Source: Rhodospirillaceae bacterium (GTDB taxonomy: Bacteria; Pseudomonadota; Alphaproteobacteria; Rickettsiales; UBA3002). From it: a stretch of DNA of 10,819 nt. Numbering within the stretch: the first letter of the stretch is position 1; every line of letters starts with the position of its first letter. The notes under the pieces are model-generated. The model was not told the origin of the DNA. It ran no database searches and saw only the letters and a list, made by a program, of their open reading frames with translations. The stretch spans positions 1 through 10,819 of the forward strand of contig CANHAG010000015.1 of assembly GCA_947458525.1 (NCBI GenBank). The letters run 5' to 3'. Both the position numbers and the translations under genes were made by a program. This document shows positions 7,143 to 10,819 of this stretch, one piece after another.

Positions 7143-8343
7143 GTGTGGCCGCCACAATTGCGGCAAAGCGCTCGCCTTCATTCTGCCAGTTGATGATTTT
7201 TCTGGCGGCAAGCAGGTGTGTGCGGAACTGCGCAAGTGTCTCGGGCGCCATAGCGTTCACCACCATCTGGGCGATGGATTCGGGGCTGCCCGTATCCCCC
7301 ACCATGCCTATCTGATGCTCGCCGATAATGCGGGCAATCTCTGGCAGATCTGTGGCAATGATCGGCAGGCCTGCGGCAATAAATTCAAAGAGCTTATTCG
7401 GTGTGCAGTAGTAATTATTGAGGCAGGTATTCTGGTAGGGAATTACCCCAAGATCGGCCGAGGCGGTATAAGCCAGTAACTCCTCCTGCGGCACGGCGTC
7501 AAGCATGTGGACGCGGGATTGAAGACCAAGCCTCGAGATTTCGTTACGCAGCCCGCCACGCGCCGGACCATCACCAAGAAATACCAGGTGAATGGCGGGA
7601 TCAGCCACATGAACCATAGCCTGCACCAGCCCCTTCAGATTACGCTGGAAAGAAAGCCCGCCCTGATAAAGCACCACCCGCGCCTCCGGTGGCAGGGAGA
7701 GGATGTCGTGAAACCGCCTGCCGCGCTCCGGAGCTTCATCAGACACCCATTCCGCGTTATAAATCACTTCCACCCGTTTCAGCCCGTAGCGCCCCTCCAT
7801 CTCCCGCGCGATGGAAGGGTTGATGGTGACCACCGCATCCGCTTTGCCGATATAGGTCTTTTCCAGCTTGTGCCACATGCGCGATTCCTGCGCTGTCCAT
7901 TCCTGATCGGGGAAAAGTTCGTGGCTATCATAGAGGATTTTGCCGCCATAACGCCGTTTAGCCTCGACCGCCACCGGCAGCATGGGCAGGTCATGGGCAA
8001 TAAAAAGATCGGCAGGTCTAAGCTCCTGCAGCGCCCGGCGATAAAGCCCGCGGTAAAGGCGTGAGGGATCCCTTCTTAGCATCCAATACATATAGCGCAG
8101 CGGCGCAAGCAGATAGCCAAAGAGAAGGCCGCAATGTTTTTCCAGCCATTTCCTGACAAGGAGTACAAACGGCATATCCGGTACTTCCACCCGCCGAACG
8201 AACACAGGGTCGCGAACGGGAGGATCCTCAAGCGGCATGGCATAAAGCGTCACCTCATGCCCATGCGCCAGCAGGGTTTTACATTGCAGCAGCGCGCGTC
8301 GGTCAATCTGCGTGTCATAAGTAAAAATGATGATTTTTGCCAC
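7135..8343 (-). CDS. Glycosyltransferase family 4 (GT-B) protein
   Basis: The protein has 402 residues, a normal GT4 length. It starts at GTG 8343, 14 bp after the asnB stop, with a weak AGAAAG upstream; no better ATG keeps the N-terminal strand AKIIIFTYD. The acceptor-domain motifs are AHDLPMLP (116-123) and YDSHELFPD (138-146). The donor domain shows VLYQGGL (224-230), VFLGDGP (254-260) and CTPNKLFEFIAAGLPIIATD (313-332), with Glu320 as the conserved residue of the C-terminal EX7E element; the first Glu of that element appears to be Tyr312, a variation I associate with the NNYYxxPNKLFEYI subfamily. The enzyme would transfer a sugar from a nucleotide donor to the growing glycan at the cytoplasmic face, with retention of configuration as in GT4. 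Its linkage to asnB suggests it may handle the amidated sugar. Confidence 0.93.
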   Translation of the reverse strand: MAKIIIFTYDTQIDRRALLQCKTLLAHGHEVTLYAMPLEDPPVRDPVFVRRVEVPDMPFVLLVRKWLEKHCGLLFGYLLAPLRYMYWMLRRDPSRLYRGLYRRALQELRPADLFIAHDLPMLPVAVEAKRRYGGKILYDSHELFPDQEWTAQESRMWHKLEKTYIGKADAVVTINPSIAREMEGRYGLKRVEVIYNAEWVSDEAPERGRRFHDILSLPPEARVVLYQGGLSFQRNLKGLVQAMVHVADPAIHLVFLGDGPARGGLRNEISRLGLQSRVHMLDAVPQEELLAYTASADLGVIPYQNTCLNNYYCTPNKLFEFIAAGLPIIATDLPEIARIIGEHQIGMVGDTGSPESIAQMVVNAMAPETLAQFRTHLLAARKIINWQNEGERFAAIVAATLR

Positions 8344-8357
8344 AAACGTACTTTCTG

Positions 8358-10298
8358 TTATATCGCCACGCGGGCTTCGATGGGAGGTTGTTCATGCACC
8401 ATCTTGCGGTAATGCGCCGCCTGATCGTGAAATTGCTGGTGCCAGGTTTCAATGGAAAGCAGTCCCCAGATCTTGCGCGAGAAACGCTCGGTCGCGGTGA
8501 AATTTGCTAAAATCGCATCCGCGTTGAAATATGGCCGGTGGCGGGCTTTCTGGGTCAGGAACATATCCCCCACCCAGTCCTTCAGTTCGCCTTCAAACCA
8601 CTCTTTGAGAGGTACGGGGAAGCCCATTTTATCGCGGCGATTGAGGATTGGTTCGGGCATCATGTCAGTGAAGGTGCGTTTCAGCAGCTGTTTTATTTTG
8701 CCGCCCTCAAATTTGAAATTGGCCGGAATGGTAGCGACGAATTCGACAATGGCATGATCCAGCAGCGGCACGCGGCTTTCAATGCCATGTGCCATCGCCA
8801 TCCGGTCTTCCACATGCAACAGCGCGGGCAGCAGGCATTTGAAATCAAAATGCATCATTGAATCAAGATAGGCTTCGGGGTGCACATTGCGCTCGGAATT
8901 GAAAATAGCGAGGAATCGCGCCATTACGCCATCGCGGTCGAGCTGCGACCAGTCCACCTCGTTTTGCATATCGGTGGATTTATCGATCAGCCGCATATAG
9001 CGCCGGTCAAGCGTTTCGAACAGACCCTTGGCAAAAAACTGGCGTATCAACGGCTTATATTCCTGCAGCACGGTGAGGTTGGGAATGATGGATTCCGGCG
9101 TAACGACAAAATTTCCGTTCTTATAGGTGCCGTCAATTGCAGCTTTCAGGCATTGCTCCATATAGGCCACGAGATAGCGGGCGTAACCGGCGAAAATCTC
9201 ATCGCCTCCCTGACCGCCCAGCACTACTTTCACGTTGTCTGCCGCGAGTTTTGATACCATATATTGCGGGAAGGATCCGGGGCCCGCAACCGGATGATCA
9301 AGGTGATAAATGACCTTGGCAAAATGATCACGAAAATCTGCGGCGGTGATATCAATTTCATGTAGCGTGATGCCCGCATCTGCCGCGGCGATGTTTGCAA
9401 AATAGCTTTCGTCATAACCCGGGAATTCAGTAAATTTACCGTGGAACCCAAGCCGGGCGGAGGTGGGTTGCTGCGCCGCAAGCCCAGCCACCAGTGTAGA
9501 ATCCATTCCCCCGGAGATATAGGCCCCCACCGGCACATCTGAGCGCGAATGCACCGCCAACGAATCGGCCATGCGCGCACGCAGGTTTTCAATAAACCAC
9601 TCCTCGGAATGGTCATGATCAATATGATAATGCACATCCCAATAGCGGAAAATATGCAGCCGCCCCCTCTCAATCGTGAGGGCGTGGCCGGGCAGCAGCG
9701 TATGCACCTGCTTGAACAGGCTGCGATCGCCAATTGTATATTGAAAAGTGAGGTATTCCGAGAGAGCCGAGGGGTCGGTCTCGATGTCTTTTAATACAGG
9801 CAGCAGCGCCTTGATTTCGGAAGCGAAGTAGAACACGCCATCTTGCACCGTGTAATAAAATGGCTTGATGCCGAACCGGTCGCGCGCGGCGAAGAAGTTG
9901 CCGTCTTTCCATAAACCAAAGGCGAACATGCCGCGCAGATGGGCGAGGCAATCCTTGCCCCATTTCGCATGGGCGGCGAGGATCACTTCCGTATCTGACT
10001 GCGAGCGGAACTGCCAACCGGATTCCAGTGCACTCCTTAGCTCGGGGTAATTATACACCTCACCGTTATAGGTGATGACCGCGCCATCCGCCCCGCGCAT
10101 AGGCTGGCGACCTGCATCTGTCACCTCAATAATCGCCAGACGCCGATGGGCAAAGCCCGCGCGCTGCGAGGCATCCACCCACTCCCCATTACCATCCGGC
10201 CCACGGTGAGCAATCAGCGCACTCATGGCGCCAAGCACCGAGGGCATGTTAGGCACCGACTTAGCATCCAGCGCCACCACTCCAGCAATTCCGCACAT
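8358..10298 (-). CDS. asnB: AsnB-type glutamine-dependent amidotransferase (asparagine synthase family) of the polysaccharide cluster
   Basis: The protein has 646 residues. ATG 10298 is chosen over GTG 10307 because it places Cys at position 2, the N-terminal nucleophile of class II glutamine amidotransferases. The glutaminase domain shows CGIAGVV (2-8), HRGPDG (31-36), TYNGEVYNY (76-84) and SDTEVILAAH (101-110). The synthetase domain has the PP-loop SGGMDS (262-267) that binds ATP pyrophosphate, GGQGGDEIFAGY (361-372) and VEDRMAMAHGIESRVPLLDH (496-515). In bacterial AsnB the third loop is SGEGSDE; here Gln363 replaces the Glu that controls acyl-adenylate formation. Proteins of this size and type in O-antigen clusters, as in WbpS- or WbmE-like cases, are thought to amidate sugar carboxylates rather than aspartate. 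It leads a two-gene operon with the GT4. Family membership is certain; the acceptor, aspartate or sugar acid, is inference. Confidence 0.95.
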   Translation of the reverse strand: MCGIAGVVALDAKSVPNMPSVLGAMSALIAHRGPDGNGEWVDASQRAGFAHRRLAIIEVTDAGRQPMRGADGAVITYNGEVYNYPELRSALESGWQFRSQSDTEVILAAHAKWGKDCLAHLRGMFAFGLWKDGNFFAARDRFGIKPFYYTVQDGVFYFASEIKALLPVLKDIETDPSALSEYLTFQYTIGDRSLFKQVHTLLPGHALTIERGRLHIFRYWDVHYHIDHDHSEEWFIENLRARMADSLAVHSRSDVPVGAYISGGMDSTLVAGLAAQQPTSARLGFHGKFTEFPGYDESYFANIAAADAGITLHEIDITAADFRDHFAKVIYHLDHPVAGPGSFPQYMVSKLAADNVKVVLGGQGGDEIFAGYARYLVAYMEQCLKAAIDGTYKNGNFVVTPESIIPNLTVLQEYKPLIRQFFAKGLFETLDRRYMRLIDKSTDMQNEVDWSQLDRDGVMARFLAIFNSERNVHPEAYLDSMMHFDFKCLLPALLHVEDRMAMAHGIESRVPLLDHAIVEFVATIPANFKFEGGKIKQLLKRTFTDMMPEPILNRRDKMGFPVPLKEWFEGELKDWVGDMFLTQKARHRPYFNADAILANFTATERFSRKIWGLLSIETWHQQFHDQAAHYRKMVHEQPPIEARVAI

Positions 10299-10493
10299 AA
10301 GGGTCACTCAACATCGTTGTCGGATATTTCTTAGCGTAATGATTGATATACGCATTACAGGATTCGCACGCCAAGGCGGGTTTTTCTAGTGATTTGATTA
10401 CCTGTTGACAAGAGAAACCGCAAAAAATCGAAATGGTTAAACGGGTGAGCTTTTTTGTGAAGGACGATTCTTCCAGCCCCTTGCTGTGAAGAG
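10299..10493. other. Intergenic region between asnB and the hppA remnant
   Basis: It holds the candidate asnB promoter and leader described above. It is more A+T-rich than the flanking genes. I see no convincing gene: a minus-strand open frame crosses it but has no ATG or GTG upstream of its last quarter. No repeats or insertion-sequence ends are visible. Confidence 0.5.
10383..10411 (-). promoter_or_regulatory. Candidate promoter for the asnB-GT4 operon
   Basis: On the minus strand TTGTCA (10406-10411, 5 of 6 to consensus) is followed by a 17-base spacer and TAGAAA (10383-10388, 4 of 6). A start near 10376 would leave a leader of about 78 bases to ATG 10298. The ribosome site is weak, a GAGTGA about 7-10 bases before the ATG. 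Pattern match only. Confidence 0.4.
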
Positions 10494-10635
10494 GGCAGGG
10501 CTCGGGCTATGAGCGACCGTGACCGGCGACACGGTGGGCGGCCCGTATAAAGACACGGCTGGCCCTGCCGTCAACCCGCTCATCAAAATTGCCAATATCG
10601 TGGCGATTTTGCTGCTAGCTCTGCTTGCACACTGA
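10494..10635 (+). pseudogene. hppA: 3' remnant of hppA, membrane-bound proton-translocating pyrophosphatase
   Basis: From 10513 to the TGA at 10633-10635 the plus strand encodes 40 residues that match the conserved HppA C-terminus: [16 protein letters not shown], then [23 protein letters not shown]. In intact enzymes VTGDTVGDPYKDT forms part of the cytosolic face and the last helix follows. Here an in-frame TGA (10510-10512) precedes the homologous stretch and no start codon fits. Further upstream, restoring one base near 10498 and one near 10514 gives a plausible GKGSGYEATVTGD reading, close to the GKGS...ATVTGD region of the family, so the homology probably reaches back to about 10494 with two single-base losses. 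Nothing of the other 600 or more residues is present. This is a decayed gene end, probably left by recombination when the polysaccharide cluster was joined here. Confidence 0.8.
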
Positions 10636-10669
10636 GGCGCCAGCCTGCAGGTAGTTACGCTTCAGCCAG

Positions 10670-10697
10670 CCCGGGTTCTGCCTATAGCGAACCCGGG
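10670..10697. terminator. Strong hairpin downstream of the hppA remnant
   Basis: CCCGGGTTC (10670-10678) and GAACCCGGG (10689-10697) pair perfectly over nine bases around a 10-base loop. It sits 35 bases after the hppA stop, where a transcription terminator would be expected, but no T run follows on either strand, so its role as an intrinsic terminator is uncertain. Confidence 0.4.
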
Positions 10698-10766
10698 TAC
10701 CCCCATGTTACCCGTCAGACTCCCGCGGCGGCACAGCCCCGGCCTGATGGCCTTCTACTGGCTGCG

Positions 10767-10795
10767 CCACCCGAAGCCCGCAGGGCGAAGGGTGG
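10767..10795. repeat. Two-tier inverted repeat touching the tRNA 3' end
   Basis: CCACCC (10767-10772) pairs with GGGTGG (10790-10795), and inside it GCCC (10776-10779) pairs with GGGC (10783-10786) around a GCA loop; a GAA on each side forms a symmetrical internal bulge. The right arm includes the complement of the encoded tRNA CCA. It may be a tRNA processing or termination structure or a small dispersed repeat; a single copy is seen here. Confidence 0.4.
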
Positions 10796-10819
10796 TCGGG
10801 GCGAGAGGATTCGAACCTC
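10793..10819 (-). tRNA. tRNA 3' portion, probably tRNA-Pro, truncated by window edge
   Basis: On the minus strand the window begins inside a T arm: GAGG-TTCGAAT-CCTC with a standard seven-base loop, then the acceptor 3' strand CGCCCCG, discriminator A and an encoded CCA (10793-10795). The 3' strand ending in G implies a C1-G72 pair, and C1-G72 with A73 is characteristic of bacterial tRNA-Pro. The anticodon lies outside the window, so the identity is inferred. Confidence 0.85.

Noticed and set aside
10365..10385. Short GC-rich palindrome (CGCCAAGGCG) followed by five T as an intrinsic terminator
   Set aside because: The stem can form only about three pairs around a tolerable loop, and no rightward gene precedes it.
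10405..10433. Plus-strand TTGACA at 10405-10410 as a promoter
   Set aside because: The -35 is perfect, but no acceptable -10 lies 16-18 bases downstream and there is no intact rightward gene for it to serve.
10261..10509. Minus-strand open frame of about 80 codons over the asnB leader, with Cys spacing CxxxC and CxxC and a protein-like stretch around CESCNAYINHY
   Set aside because: It has no ATG or GTG until near its end, overlaps the asnB start and the hppA remnant in antisense, and occupies the most likely promoter region. A TTG start would give only about 36 residues. Chance is the simpler explanation, though a profile search would settle it.
10704..10819. Rightward reading from ATG near 10704 ending in GARGFEP
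   Set aside because: The GARGFEP ending is the familiar artefact of translating the antisense of a tRNA T arm; there is no protein signal upstream.
1..10819. CRISPR arrays, insertion sequences, transposases or integrases
   Set aside because: No regularly spaced repeats, transposase-like proteins or paired terminal inverted repeats were seen on reading both strands.

Overview
The window is a surface-polysaccharide (O-antigen, capsule or similar glycan) biosynthesis cluster from a Gram-negative bacterium. An alphaproteobacterium is plausible, judging from the general sequence style, a remnant of a membrane pyrophosphatase (HppA) and a tRNA with an encoded CCA end, but nothing here fixes the taxonomy. 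Eight complete genes, one partial gene, one pseudogene remnant and one partial tRNA are supported.

Layout. (1) Positions 1-3852 form a leftward, tightly packed operon. In transcription order it holds an extended SDR epimerase/dehydratase (2908-3852), its tandem paralog (1972-2904), a third and more distant SDR (908-1975), and the N-terminal part of an integral-membrane sugar acyltransferase that runs off the left edge (1-911). Gaps are 3 bp or 4-bp ATGA overlaps, so the four genes are almost certainly co-transcribed. (2) Positions 3853-4004 are a divergent intergenic region with a candidate leftward promoter whose -10 box lies inside a perfect inverted repeat. (3) Positions 4005-7142 are a rightward unit: two paralogous GT-B-like glycosyltransferases flank a small, A+T-richer gene that I do not recognise. 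(4) Positions 7135-10298 are a second leftward unit: an AsnB-type glutamine-dependent amidotransferase followed by a GT4-type glycosyltransferase. It converges on unit 3 with the coding ends overlapping by 8 bp. (5) Positions 10299-10819 hold the probable asnB promoter, a frameshifted 3' remnant of hppA, two hairpins and the 3' end of a probable tRNA-Pro. I read this as the chromosomal backbone at the edge of the cluster.

How the genes may work together (inference). The SDRs would modify a nucleotide sugar by epimerisation, dehydration or decarboxylation. The AsnB-like enzyme would transfer ammonia from glutamine, possibly onto the carboxylate of a sugar acid to give a uronamide. The three glycosyltransferases would assemble the repeat, and the membrane acyltransferase would O-acylate it. 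SDR genes beside an AsnB-like amidotransferase recall the Bordetella wbm and Pseudomonas wbp O-antigen loci. No polymerase, flippase or ABC exporter is visible here.

The most interesting points are an SDR that has lost the catalytic Ser/Thr position, an AsnB homolog with Gln where asparagine synthetase has its key Glu, an unrecognised small protein between two paralogous glycosyltransferases, and the decayed hppA end next to a tRNA.
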